Source of the DNA: Nautilus pompilius
Lineage: Eukaryota > Mollusca > Cephalopoda > Nautilida > Nautilidae
Assembly (NCBI GenBank): GCA_018389105.1
Contig: JACATO010000137.1
Coordinates: 1-64,000, forward strand
DNA: 64,000 nt
Reading direction: 5' to 3'
In this document: piece after piece, positions 13,533-25,990 of the stretch
Layout of the letters: every line of letters begins with the position of its first letter
How positions within the stretch are numbered: position 1 is the stretch's first letter
Translations under genes and position numbers: made by a program
The notes under the pieces: model-generated
Told to the model about the DNA's origin: nothing
The model's input: only the letters and a program-made list of their open reading frames with translations
Database searches by the model: none

Positions 13533-13830
13533 TGTGGCTTCGAAATTTCTAATCTCATCTGGCTTTTGGAGTATTAGCCTTCTTTTGACGGCGTTTGCAC
13601 TGTTTCGTTCCGCTTGCTGATAGTAAATAAATGTAATGACTGAATGCACGGCGTCTTCTCTTCCTCGTTCGTTGTTTCATTATTAGACAAATAATAGGAC
13701 CGAATAGTGTTCCGCCAAATGAAAAGTAATTGGTAATAAATGAAATTTACTATGGGGCGCATACAAGCTTCACGCCCTGCCAGGTGCGTAGGTGGGCGCT
13801 CGCTTACAGCAGACAGAGGGCGCAGACTGA

Positions 13831-13833
<3 letters not shown>

Positions 13834-13894
<61 letters not shown>

Positions 13895-13913
13895 GAGAGA
13901 GAGAGAGAGAGAG
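13834..13913. repeat. (GA)n microsatellite
   Basis: About 40 GA units with one TC interruption near 13892. Frames read Glu-Arg repeats on + and Ser-Leu on -. Confidence 0.95.
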
Positions 13914-14146
13914 TCTTTTAATAGAGAACCAAAACGAAACGCTTGTGAAACTCATCTCTTATTTCATCTTCTTATAATCCCTTTAAACGAACAGGACTTA
14001 CAAGATCAAGACAGGTTCCAATAATGCGATCCGGGGTGGTGGCTGAAAGTCAGCCGCTTGACCATGCTTGCAATCGCTCCACAGTTACCTCCCTTAGGAA
14101 AAAGTTTCAGCGTACATCGTAACATAGTAATACAACTGAAACAAAA

Positions 14147-14159
14147 TCTCTCTCTCTCG

Positions 14160-14197
<38 letters not shown>

Positions 14198-14218
14198 CTC
14201 GCTCCTCTCTCTCTCTCC
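14147..14218. repeat. (CT)n microsatellite, interrupted
   Basis: CT tract with single-base interruptions near 14159, 14181 and 14201-14204. Confidence 0.93.
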
Positions 14219-14617
14219 TATTCAACCTCGCGCTCTGTTGGTAGGTTATAATAAAACACATTGTTAATCCTTCAATTATTTGATAAATCTCTATACAAAT
14301 ATCTTCGTGGGCGTAGAAATAAATGTCACATTACTCAACCTTCCTCTTCCGTGATTGCGGAAGCTAAGAAAACTCTATTAATATCTGCTAACCTTATATC
14401 TGTTTTAAACAAAAAAAAAATTCAAATGTAACCAAAAGAATCTGTTTTGCAATTCGCAAAAAATAATTAATACTTTAATAAAGAAAATATTTCGGTTTTC
14501 TAAAATCTTTGATTTGTCATCTTAATTCCGAATCTTTTCGTAATCGGTGTTTTGATGAATGTTTAGAATTCCTCTTTCCTTTGTGGACGGTTGAGGCTGA
14601 GGACATCCTATAGCAGG

Positions 14618-14790
14618 TGTGTGGCATCCGCCTTGGTGACCAAGCGAGTCATGAAAGCTCTTGAGCAGCGGTCAAAGTGGCAGCTAGTCAGGTGCGCTAC
14701 CCTCCAACCCGGATAACTCACACTGTAAATCCTGTTTGGCTGTGGGAGAAAATCGGAGGGTACCCGGAAGAAACGCTACAGAAAATCGAG
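14618..14790 (+). mobile_element. SINE-like interspersed repeat, copy 1
   Basis: This segment shares two blocks, in the same order and orientation, with the segment at 44085-44330. The first is a 25-bp head beginning at 14629 (CCTTGGTGACCAAGCGAGT within it), about four mismatches from the copy at 44089. The second is a cassette at 14741-14775 of the type TGGGAGAAAA-CGGAG-TACCCGG. The head resembles the A-box region of Leu/Ser-type tRNAs (GACCAAGCGAGT against GGCCGAGCGGTT). A B box in the expected place is not clear. I infer a decayed SINE or other short interspersed element. The cassette itself recurs alone at 37011. Confidence 0.5.
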
Positions 14791-17700
14791 AAGTATCCAA
14801 AGTTAGGAAGGTCGCCGGTCAAAGTAACGAAAATATAAGTAAAGAATAAGAGAAAGGAGAAGAAAATCAAACTTTAAAGTGTTTATAAACTGCATTTTAA
14901 TTCTATCGTTGTGGCGAGTTAATGAGGATAATGATAGTACATCTGGTCGAAGCTGATGACGTCATCAACGGGAACGAGATCAGCCAGTTTGGTTGCTATG
15001 GGTACCATGTTGCAAGCGCTGGTTGAATCGTACATCTTTCTTGGGATTTCGCAAGCAGTCTGGCAGTGATGAGAAGAGAGCTGTGTCGCTCCTACACTTG
15101 CTTACAGATTTAACTGTTGACTGCTCCGCACGGTTGACTGATGACAGGCATTTCTTTTCCCCGGCGTACCTCAACATAACCCACGATGGATTTTCACCTT
15201 CCGGTAGCGGCTAAAGCGAGCTAGTTCCAAGGGAACAGGCAGGCGGGATCAGGGGCAACCATTTTACAGGTGAACACGTTTGAATCTGTCCAGAAACAGC
15301 TTAAACTCATTACCGCATTTTGTGTCAGGTATAGCAACCCGAATAGATTTTGAAAAGTTTGAAGAAAAGGATTAACTAAATTAAGAAACATATCTGGATC
15401 CAGTTTATTAGGATTACCATTGGATTCTTATGGACTATAAACCACAGCCATATCTAAGAATGGATACCAACAAAAATGTCTGCCCTTAAAAATAAGTTAT
15501 ACTAACCAGGATTCGGAGACGATGTAATGAAGAAAGTTGAAATTATTTCCTGATACAATCAGGTTCATCCAGACTTTGATACTGACTGCTAGTTCATCAT
15601 GGATTTGAAGAATTCGAGGTACGGCCCCAACATTGGACCTTTACCTGACACCCGTTTATCCTAGCCCTTATCTTGATGGAAGCCAAAACATTCCCACGAA
15701 TCCCAGCTTTTTTTTTTATTTATAAATTGAGCGCTTTTAACGATTACTTAAAACGAAATTATTGCGAAAACCAGGTAACTAAAAAACAAAAATGGCGAAT
15801 ACACAAGTTATGGCATGAGCTCCATCGGGTACTATCTCCAAGCTTTGGTCCCACATGCTAAAGGGAAGATAACTCTTGTCGTAGAAATGTAGATTTTCAC
15901 AGGAAGCGATCATAAAACTAATTGCTATGTCAGGTAATAATAGCGATGATGTAAATTCCGAGTTTATTTTTGTCTTATTCAAGAATAATCACAAAATCCC
16001 TCAATGCGCGTATTAAGAAAATAGGCTGTGAGAAGGGTCTTTGATATCGTGAAGTCAGTTTTTATTTTCCGGAAGTCGACACAGGTGTCCCTGAAATCAA
16101 ACACCGGGGCCCAACACGGTATTTAGCGGTTCAGCGGGAAATATTCAACTCTTGCGTGGCCCCCTTCGGTGATAGACCCCAGGATATAAACCAAGTTAAA
16201 CCCTGAATGTCCTGGTGGCATTTTCAAAGATACAGCCATCGTTACCCGTCCGAAGCTACCTGTGTCGGTCAGCTAGCGATTAGCGGTCTACCAGTCAGGA
16301 TGCTATGACGTCGCTGTTAACAGATGCCTGGCTGCAGGTGCTCTCTGTATTTAAAAATGGTACTTGTTTGACGTAGGTGGAAGTGACGCAAAATTAAAAG
16401 TTATGCTTTAAAATTTTTTTTTCTTTTAAAATTTTCTTTTGTTTGTCTTTAAAATATAAATACACAAAAACGACCATCTTTTAGTAAGAAAAGAACTTTT
16501 TACTTCCAGATATTTAGAGATAGAGTCGACACTTCGTCTCTTCATCTTTAAGACTGTTGTCCCTTTAGTCTATCTATCTGTCATACGAAAGTTTACTTTC
16601 AACAGAGAATTTTAAGACAATAAGCTGGTTTTCCTAAATTTCTTTAGTTCTAATGTTATAATTTAGTTTTTAAGACGGATTATAACTTATTTAAATGTAC
16701 TGCTTTTTTTTTTGATAAAAATTACTTCTTGTCATCATAATTTAATTTTCTTACGGTTTCTCTGCCTCAGTAAGTAATTTAATTAATTATCGTTAAAAGA
16801 TATTGAAAGATAATAAATCTTTATTTATTAGCATATCATTGCCTAAAAGATTTATGTGTACATCTATCGATTTAAGTCATTTCTAATTGGATAGCTGCGT
16901 TGGTGGCATTGGGAAGATTCAATCTCAGTTTACAGAAATGCTTTTCGTATTTTATTCTCTATATCTTAAAGAAGATTTCTTAAGAATACCTACAAAATTG
17001 TTTAAAAAAGAAAAGAAAGAAACTTTTTATTTTTATTTTTGTGCTATTTCTTTTATTCCAGTCCCCCCCCCATTCCAGTGGCTGATTTGAGGTGTTTATG
17101 GTTTCTCAGGTGTGTGGTCTTGCCCGTAAGCTATATCCTAACGACATGTGTCTCTGACAAGGCGATGTTATTACCCGTGTTTTATTGTATTTAGTTTCCT
17201 CTTTGGGGCTTTAAACAAAGAAGATAACATGCAATAAATCTTTTTTAACTTAAGCCTATCGCGTCTTGCATGTTCCTAGGAATAATTCATTACCAAAACC
17301 AAAGACTTGTACTTTTCGTCCTGTATTTATGTGGCATCTTAGCAATATTCTGCATGTCGCTATTGTTTATTTTCAGTAACATTCCCTTCCTTTATTCTTT
17401 TATTTTCAGCGCGCGCGCGCCTAATTAATCACGGAAGAAGAGTGTTTACTTCAAGAGATCTCTCTTCGCCTTCTGTCTTCAGTTTCCAAGTAAAAAAAAA
17501 ATGTAAAACAAAACCCAGATCACCAGCTTTTCCTTATCTAAGCCAAGTGAGTGATAAATCAGCGGGCCACTAAAAATACAGACGGCGTTCAAAGTTAGTA
17601 TCGGATTTATAAATTGAAAGTTTTTTTTTTTCGTGTTCTGTAACCAAATAAGCACATTTCCGGATATCTTTTCCTTATACCGCTATGCGTTTAATGAATG

Positions 17701-18664
17701 GTTACGAACACCAGACTTCCTGTACTTACAAGTTTACTTTGAAGTTCCACCTGTTAAAACACTTCCTTGCTTATACTGTGTAGAATTCACTCAAGGAACA
17801 TGCACAGTCATGCTTTAGTACACGGAGTATGATACAAGTTATTATCTTTTTGGCATTTCAACTATAGATAATCATCTAATTTCATGAAATATCAAGTATT
17901 AAATGGACAAACGATCTAAACATGCGACAGTCAGTCATTACAAAAGTTATAAGGGAGGGCATGGAAACCCTGCGGTGTATAGAGCTTGGATCGGCTAATA
18001 ATATATATATGGTGGTAATAAACAAAGGATGGGTAGTAACCATGTGGCTTTTGTTCTTCGGATTCCATGCATGTAATTTGTTGTTTCTATTTTTTAAAAA
18101 CACTCATTTTTTTCACGTTGAAGATTAATTCCGTACGGATATCGGGAATAGTGTGATACTTATTGTATAAGTAAAAATTACTGTAGAGAATATTTTTCGT
18201 TTCTTAATAATTGGCCCATAATTTATTTGGTTTTATATTATGCTAAAATAACATATGTAAACGTTTTAGTTAGCATTATCAGCTGGTAAATGAATTAATC
18301 AATCACTTCTAACCGAACGTTTGTGCCACTGAACAAGTGATTTAGTATGTGGCTAACCGACGTGTCACCAGCCGGGTGAGAGAGTTATCCTTCTTGAGCT
18401 TTCCCGGCTACGACTGAGGCAATGAAGCGGAGATCGCGCACGGCCTGCTAGGAGTTCACAGACAACTTATATTTTAATTTTAGTTACAATATTACAAGAG
18501 ATTCTCTTTATATTTTGAAAAATTTAACAAATAAATATCGCATTACATCTAGCTGTCACTTTGATATCTGTAAGACTGTTACAGTTTCTAAAGAACGTTA
18601 GTTAATCATAAAATGAGCCGCTAGGTGGCGGAAATTTTTTTTTATTGCTGATAGTCTCTCATTA
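14791..18664. other. No gene recognised
   Basis: Unique sequence. The 73-codon frame at 14993-15214 (+) has an overlapping open frame on the opposite strand and no family match. About 16020-16380 is GC-richer and unrecognised. A (GC)6 alternating run sits at 17409-17420, unusual in such AT-rich DNA. The rest is AT-rich with short homopolymers. Confidence 0.45.
14954..14967. promoter_or_regulatory. 14-bp CRE-centred palindrome TGATGACGTCATCA
   Basis: A perfect 14-bp palindrome containing the full cAMP-response/ATF element TGACGTCA. It lies about 30 bp upstream of an unrecognised 73-codon frame (14993-15214, +). The motif is seen directly; any regulatory role is inference. Confidence 0.35.
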
Positions 18665-18950
18665 GAGATTGCGTCGTAGCTCAGTGGGTAGTGAGGTCGC
18701 TCGTCGATCTTTGTGTCGCGGGTTCGATCCCCAGTGGAGTCGGAGGCATGTGTAGCTGATGAGTGCCAAAAGCCTGAAATAGCCTTCCACTGGATGTTGA
18801 CATTCACCTTGACTCTCATCCTGGACAAGGATGGACCCCGCCAGGTTGTAAAATGCTCTAGACGCACCTCTCGAGGTTCCCCAACCACCCATGGGTTATG
18901 GGACGAGTGAAGTCTCTCCGTAAGCTGACAGAGGAGAACTGGTAGAGATG
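18665..18950 (+). mobile_element. tRNA-derived SINE
   Basis: The 5' part is tRNA-like. An A box TAGCTCAGTGGG lies at 18677-18688 and a B box GGTTCGATCCC at 18721-18731, spaced as in a tRNA gene. These are the internal RNA polymerase III promoter elements. The D-arm is recognisable, but the sequence continues about 220 bp past the tRNA part into an unrelated body (for example the purine-rich block near 18820-18835 and CTCGAGGTTCCCC near 18871), typical of a SINE rather than a tRNA gene. I do not see a clear 3' tail or target-site duplication, so the 3' end is approximate. Overlapping frames on both strands (up to 96 codons) are incidental. Confidence 0.75.
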
Positions 18951-21900
18951 ACCGCGCGTGTTACGTCAGCTGATGTATAATAGATCGCTAAACCGTCCAC
19001 AGTAAATCATCAGATATGTTATCAGGTATTGGTTCAGCATGTACAAACGATAAAAACAGAAAACACAACACCCTATTCCAGAACAATGGCTAACAATAGA
19101 GGAATGCTTAGCTTATTCAGTTATTAAACAGCACCTCTTCTGACGTCGATGTCGTGAAGTTCCGTATAAGTTAGCCTGGGTTTGCTAAGTAACTTGTGCG
19201 TAGTCCGTTGTTCCTCCCCAACTTTTTAATATCAAACCAGTCTAACATGGACAGTTTATTTGATGAGTTCTGTAAAACTGTTTAGCAAAAATAATTAATA
19301 AATACATCTTGTAATCAGTGCTTCATTGCCAGTAAAATTCAAATGGTTTAAAGCCTCTTTCGGACCAACGGTTTTCAGGTGTTCCATCACTAATCTTCAT
19401 CTCCGAGAAATGCTCGGGTACTCTATACTGTATAGTGTGAGACACCTTTGAGAAACCGAAACAAGGCAGGGCTATTAATTTTAAATGACATTCTTTTCTG
19501 TTTGTAGCCCCCCCCCGTCCAACAAAAAAAAATAACCCAGAATTTACTTTAGTTCTTATTGCAGTTAAGTTTCTTTGAAACTTTACAAAATCTACATTTA
19601 ATATGAAAACCGATGATGATCTAAATCAATTGCAATGTATATTATACAGAAGCAGTCAGGTGACATGTGACTGCGCTTGTCTTAAATCCTACGTGACGAT
19701 TCTCTCTGCGAGAAAGTAGGCTGTAGATAAGAAAACAGATTCCCTATCTTCTCCTTGAAGTTAACCAAGTTATTGATGTTGGCGTTGATTCAAGCACTTC
19801 TGACAGACTGCCTGTCACGCTTCTTTGTTTAAAGTTTTCTTTATTACGATAGTTAAAAGGGAAAGAAAGAGAAAGTGGTTTGCGACTTCGCCTGCGGATA
19901 ATTTTCCCATTTTCGAATGTGAGTCTAAAGTAGTGGATATCGGATCTTTAAAGAAACAGGCGACAGCTTTATTCCTCTGAGGGAAGGAGAAAATCAGACA
20001 CAAGAATCGAGCCATGGCGCTTAAGGCTGTAAATACTTTATATTCAAAAAAAAAAACAAAAACAAAAATGGAAAACCTCTATTTGTGGAAACGGCGTATA
20101 TGGAATCTAATTTCGACTGCTTCCGTGCTTGGCCACCGGATGCGTCTGTAAGTGAGACAGGAGTCATCGTCTCAGTTGCTGTTATGAAATAAGTGGCTCT
20201 CATCAACTCATTCTTCTCCCTGAAGTGTGCTGCCTGACTTCCCGATGCTTGCCTTGGATGCGGAATCTCCTCTTTACGAAATGCACGGAAAGTAGATAGA
20301 GAGAAATCGCGTTTGCCATTACCCAACGGCCTTCAGCTCCCGTCTCGGTGACCGCTAAAACTCTGGACCAGTCCAGGCTTTGACATTTGCTTTCACTAAC
20401 CCGTTAATAAATAACCTTTGTCGGTAGGCGGTTCCCATAAACGGACAACCGGCAAATCTTTGCGGACGAATAAAACAAAACAAAAAAAAAAATCTCGCGA
20501 GTCAAAATATTACAGACAAGTAATGAAATGCCCAAAGTATGGCGCGATCTTTTATTCCGACTCAGCCATTTAGTTCATTCCTGGGTCCGGGTGTGGGGGG
20601 GGGGGCTGAAGAGAAAATTGCCAAGCACTCTCGGCGGATTGAGGTGCGTTCTATCTAAACTAATGTTTAGGGGCACACCGAACGTCGAAGAAAGTGTCCT
20701 CGGTGCTACAGGGATCTTACTGAACAGCAAATAAATTCTTAAATAAGCGACGTCGAAAGAATTTTGGCAACCAAATGCTCCCTGTTTCTCTTCTAAGAAT
20801 TCAGAACTTTAATAAACGTTTCGCTTGATACCCTCATAATCTGCTGTTCTTCCAAAGCTTTCTACTAAAGAAATAATAAAATAAGTGGATAGAGATAACA
20901 AAGACTTATCCTTACTGCTGGCTAATATCTGAATATTTTACATCTACATAGTACTACCAATATTACTACTAGAACACCTTTTCTTCCTCTCTTTCTCCTT
21001 TCGCTTAATAATTATTTTAAAAAAGTAATAAAAATAAGGTAAAAACATAAGTAAACTTTAAAAATATAATTGCACATTTGAAATACCTAGACGTGATATA
21101 ATTATTCTTTAATAATCAGTATAATCTCTACAGTGCCGGTAGCAAATGCCAGTCAAATCTTTATGGTTTTGTCAGGTATCAGAACTGGTCAGGGCTGCCC
21201 GCGTTTTGGCTGATGCTACTGGAAGGTGTTAGGTTGGACGTCCGCATCAATTTTTGGCAATCACCCTTTCAGGGTCGGCGGTGATGAGGCTGTCGTTCGC
21301 GATTTGCTCTGATGGTTGGTCTGACGTTATGGTTCGTCTCTCTTAACACACTTCAGAGGGCCTATTTAGCGAGGGTGTCATGGCGGCCATGCTCTTTGAA
21401 TTCAGTGTTTCGTTCAGTACAAGTTCTTATGCTTGAGATGAAGCGATTTTAGTATTTTTCTTTGATATTTCTGAAAGCTGGGCAATCCCTTCCCGTGTCA
21501 AATAAAGTGATGTCCTTTTTTGTTTTTCAGACAGACTCAAGCCAGATGGGATTAGGCAGGCAAGGGGTTGGAGGGGTCAGCTGCCTACTAGACTGAGTTT
21601 TCCATCCTTTGCAGTGAACGGATTCCAGACCACAGGGTTAATGATATAAAAACCAAATGTTTACCAACAAAACTATGAATATCACCCTTAATATTAATGT
21701 TAATAACTAAAGACCACCCCTCCTCTTTGGAACCAATACCCACAGTGTTACCCAATTTCTTTTAGTGCGTTAGTGTTCAAGGTCTGCCGAATACGCGGCT
21801 CTCTAGCTTTCACAAGAATGCCATCGAGCTGCGGGGCTGTCATCATGGCGTTCGAGTTCTCCGTCGCTAAACTTGTCATGTCTGAATCCGTTCCACGCAG

Positions 21901-22199
21901 AACGGCACGACGATGACGGAGACAGCGTTTCCATGCCACAGGAAGAGATAGGCATGCCGGAGACTGGAACAATTCAACGGTGTACGGGCAGATAAGCTCA
22001 GCGAGAGTCGGGGCTGGGAGATCATTTCTGTGGCTCGGAATTGGATCCAAACTCTTGTTAGCGCTGTCAGACGGCATGGTGGGGACCCCCATCACCAGGA
22101 TGGTTTTCTTCTCTTCTTTTCGGTTCTGTAAGCGAGAAGCAGGAATTATTTCCAGACAAAAAACTCGCTGAAATCTAACCTCCGAAATGCAACCGACGT
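18951..22199. other. No gene recognised
   Basis: Unique sequence with several GC-richer patches (20100-20700, 21130-21600, 21740-22100). A 115-codon minus-strand frame at 21748-22095 has good composition but matches no family known to me, and it abuts the Tc1 relic on the opposite strand. It could be an old insertion or an untranslated part of that element. At 20021-20326 (-) a 101-codon frame ends in a poly-Phe artefact. Confidence 0.4.
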
Positions 22200-22880
22200 C
22201 AATTTCTCAACACGAAACTGTACCTAAGCAGCTTCGGAATAGTGATATACAGTAAAAGAAGAGAAAAAAGGTGAGAATGTATTGCATACCACTAACAATG
22301 GAGCCACAGCAGCGATAAGCAAGATTTGGCAGGGAACCGTGATAAAACGTGAAACAAACCTCCTTTGTATCTTCTTACGAACGGATCCAGACGTCGTGCG
22401 AACTTTTCAGATCGAATTGCCAGAGTGTGGAGAAGGTCGGGGAAGAGGTATTACAATGCCAACGATGCTGAGTACGACGGCTATGGACGTAGCTCACTGA
22501 TGGTATTGGGAGGGATTAGCTGGGATGAGTACCCTCAATGTTTTAAAATCTAAGGTACAGGAATGATTCCTGATGCTGGTGATATTGGAGATAACTTTGC
22601 TTTCATGAATGATAATGCCAGCCCACATCGAGCCCAAACAGTCGACCAGTACTGTATGGACCGACCAGCTAATTCCTCAGATTGTAATCCAATCGAGCAC
22701 GTTTGATTGGAACAAGCTTCAGGTTGCCAGTGCAAGACGTCCTGCTACCACGAACCTGGACATATCTCGTAGAGATATGAGACGACCTGGCCCAGACCAG
22801 CATTCAAAGACTTAATCAGGCACATGAGACGCCGGTGTCGAGCCATCACTCCTGTTAGAGAATCTCACAAAGGATACTGA
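22200..22880 (+). pseudogene. Tc1/mariner-type transposase, degenerate
   Basis: Broken transposase of a Tc1-like DNA transposon. Recognisable pieces in order are: RVWRRSGKRYYNANDAEYDG near 22420-22480; SSLMVLGGISWDE near 22493-22531, the usual GGSVMVWGGIS block; DNASPHRAQTVDQYCM near 22610-22655, containing the second catalytic Asp; NPIEHV near 22688-22705, containing the third catalytic acid; and a C-terminus MRRRCRAITP...KGY with its stop at 22878-22880. Together they give the DDE order expected of Tc1 transposases. The pieces lie in different frames, with stops between them, so the gene is dead. The N-terminal helix-turn-helix part is not identifiable and I saw no terminal inverted repeats. 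The start coordinate is approximate. Confidence 0.85.
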
Positions 22881-24060
22881 ATAGATTTCTGAATGAACAG
22901 AAATTTACAATTTTGGAGAAAAATGTCTGATTTTCCACTCGTTGTCTTGATAACTAAAAACCTTTGTTTACGATAGGCGCCTCTATGTTTAATATGTTTG
23001 ACACTTGCCAAAATTAATGTCTTCTTAAATTATAGTTTATACACATTTAAGTTTGCTTTCCTTGTGGTACCTAACGACATTTTGATACTGGCGTTGTATT
23101 TCTTTATCTTAAACGATTTTTCAGTAATATAATATAGGACAAATTAACATGTAGGGAAGATACTTACAGCTGCCATTTTGGATCACTTATTTGAAAAAGG
23201 AATCATGGGTAAACATCACAGATATTGAAAAGGAAACGGTTGGAACTTTGTAATGAAAGAAAATTGTTGACTTTTAACATTATTTTTAAAATTTTGACAA
23301 ATAAAAATGGAAATTTGGAGTCTTACATTGAAAAGAAAAGTAATTTGTAATTACACTTTCAATTTTTCTGTATTTAGCAATTTTGTCTGTTTTAATTAAA
23401 TGCTCGACAATGATTTGGATAAACTATACACTAAATTTTTGTTTTTTTAAATGCTGAAAAGCGACAACAAAGAATTTTTCAGCATATTTTTTGATTAAAT
23501 AACTTTAAAATCGTATTAAGGTGAATGAATCATATTAACTAAAAAGATTTAATAAATTAATGCAATTTTTGATTGACCTTTGTTGTCTTAATTTTTGCCA
23601 TTCGCTTTTAAATATTATTTTTTATTGGATATCGTACTCTTTGCTGTTTTATAAGTTACTTCTTCGATGGAATTATTATTATTATTACTTTATTAGTTTT
23701 TTGAATAAATCAACGTGTATAAATATTATGTTCATGATTTACCACTATTTTCTTTTCAAAAAAGCTTACTCTAATCCGTCATCTAGACTGATAATATCTT
23801 TTTGATGCGTTCTAAGCTGATTACCTATAGAGTTATTAATCTCGTTTGTTTCATGTGTACGCAGCTGAATGTACCACACCCTAAAACGGTAATCACATCA
23901 AAGGACATCAGCGATTCTCCGTCAATATCGTGGCTGGTTCCTTTTGTATGAAAAGGTAGCGCAAAGCCGTCCGGTCACAATGAAATTAATCCTTCAAGAC
24001 ACAATTACATAAAAAGAAAACAACATGTTGATCTATGAAGGCAACATTGGGTTTGCCCCC
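22881..24060. other. No gene recognised
   Basis: AT-rich unique sequence following the Tc1 relic; part may be the 3' flank of that element. The 81-codon frame at 23560-23805 is Tyr/Phe/Ile-rich from AT composition and is not a credible gene. Confidence 0.45.
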
Positions 24061-24252
24061 CTCTCTCTCTCCTTTCTCTCTCTCATCATCATCATCATCA
24101 TCTCTCTCTCTCTCTCCTTTCTCTCATCAATCATCATCATCATCTCATCTCTCTCTCTCTCTTTATTCTCTCTCTCCTTCTCTCATCATCATCATCATCA
24201 TCATCTCTCTCTCTCTTTCTCCCTCTCTCATCTCTCTCTCATCATCATCATC

Positions 24253-24297
<45 letters not shown>

Positions 24298-24306
24298 CTC
24301 TCTCTG
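24061..24306. repeat. Alternating (CT)n and (CAT)n composite array
   Basis: Four blocks of CAT/ATC repeats (about 24082-24101, 24125-24148, 24184-24204 and 24239-24258) are separated by CT-rich blocks, with a long CT run at the end. The block order suggests amplification of a CT-plus-CAT module followed by divergence. Open frames read Ser-Leu, Ile or His runs. Confidence 0.92.
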
Positions 24307-25079
24307 TGAAAGTGTGAAATACAGAGATTCAGGGTTAAAGAAGAGACAACTTTAAGAAAAAATTGTAGCTTTTTCTGATCATGCAACGACGTTTTCCAAA
24401 AGAGCAACGTCAAACTTTTCAATCTTCCTCTTCTAAAACACTGTAGCGCGAAAAATTACGGATCTTTATTTTAAAAATAGATACAAATTAAATAACAGTA
24501 AGGAAACTATTTCATCAATTTCCCGTTTGCTTTATGACCATCTGCTTAAATCTGCATGATCGCAAAGAAATTTTGTTGGTTAATATTAAGAGAAGTTACT
24601 TGGTGCCTTATGAACGCTTGACAGGTATCTGTCCGACAAAAGGTCCTTCCAGATGAACGCAAACTCGGATATTTTTCAAGACGGTGATAACTGGTTGATG
24701 CTATCATATGCTAATAAGCTGCTTAAGTTAGATGAAATGCTACACTATATACTCCCTTATTACAGACACATTGAGGAACCATCTCACTTAGTTTCAAAGC
24801 TAGAAAATTCTTTTCGTCTTTTGATGATATAACAAAGTTAATAAATGATATTTTCGAGTGCAGGATTTTTTGATTTTTTTAAAGGTCTTTAAAAAATCCT
24901 GTCCACGCCTATGTGCTTCTCATTATGATATAAAAGTGGCTGGAGAGAGATAAGTATAAAGAGGATCTGCGGTCAAACTTTGAAGCTAATAATTAAAATT
25001 TTGAAAAATAATTTATATTAAATAGTAAATTATAAATAAGTTTTAATTTTAAATAAAGGTAAATTAATAGCAAAAACAA
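24307..25079. other. No gene recognised
   Basis: AT-rich unique sequence without recognisable coding or RNA features. Confidence 0.45.
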
Positions 25080-25990
25080 TTCTAATCATTATTACACGGC
25101 TGGAACACAAATAGAAATCTAATTCTAAAAAACTGCAAGTGACTGTTATTATGCATGGATTCTTTTATTATGCCTACCACTGCTTCATCTATTGTTTTGT
25201 ATGGCGAAATACTTTCCTGAACCTTCTTAAGACTTTTTGCCAATTTTTTCTATTTCTTAGATTATTTTTTTTCGATATACTGCCCTATCACTACCCATAT
25301 GCTTTCAATCAGAAGAATTCCAAGGCCAGTCTTCAAACCAATGAATGGTATTGTTCTTGAATCAACAGCGGACTGACTTTCTTTACTGTCTGACATGAAG
25401 CTTCTTATCTTGTAAAAACCAAAAGTTACCATCGGGATGGAGTTTATTAGTAGATTGTACGAATTCCGTTTTTAAAAAATGTAAATAGCAATTTCTATTA
25501 ATTGAGGTTCCTTTTAGTAGGATTGCCCATACTGTCTTTACCGTCAGCAGAGAACAGGCCCAGATATGGACACTTCCTGGATTAGTAAAATACAGTTTAT
25601 TTTAAATCATTTATCTCACCTATCCTGACTCTCAAAGCCAGAACGACCATTTTACTGCAAAAATCACCTGACTCCAGTCTTCTACTTGACAATTTTGATA
25701 TCTCTTGCAAAATTTAAGTCTCTTTTGTATGACAGGAAGTTTTGTTCTTAGCTGGAATGTCTAATTTTAAGCCCAGGTATCTTTTAACAGATCTATTCGA
25801 CATTTTTGGGCAATGCTTTCGTCCATTTCTATAGTTAATGTAAATTTAATGCAAATCCATCATTCTCTTGAAGTCTTGTCAAAACTCGTTCTTCCATTGG
25901 TGGAAATTTACTTTTCTTAGGAGATATTGTCTAGAACGATCACTTCCACATATTCCACACGTATTTGCACAGTTCAGTAATTAATTTCTT
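25080..25990 (-). pseudogene. Tc1/mariner-type transposase, strongly decayed
   Basis: Read on the minus strand, the segment keeps the order of Tc1-like transposase motifs across several frames. Near 25840 is RSVKRYLGLKL, like the second helix-turn-helix region. Near 25690 is KTGVR/EDWSQVIFAV, the usual EDW-x-VIFSDES block with the catalytic Asp lost. Near 25560 is GSVHIWACSLL, the GSVMVWGCFS block. Near 25420 is FWFLQDKKLH, the FQQDNxxxH block with Asn replaced. Near 25340 is WFEDWPWNSSD, the DWPxNSPDLNPIE block, where the LNPIE part appears deleted. A C-terminal KESMHN lies near 25150. Many stops and frameshifts show it is dead and older than the copy at 22200. Boundaries are approximate and no terminal repeats were identified. 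Confidence 0.65.
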
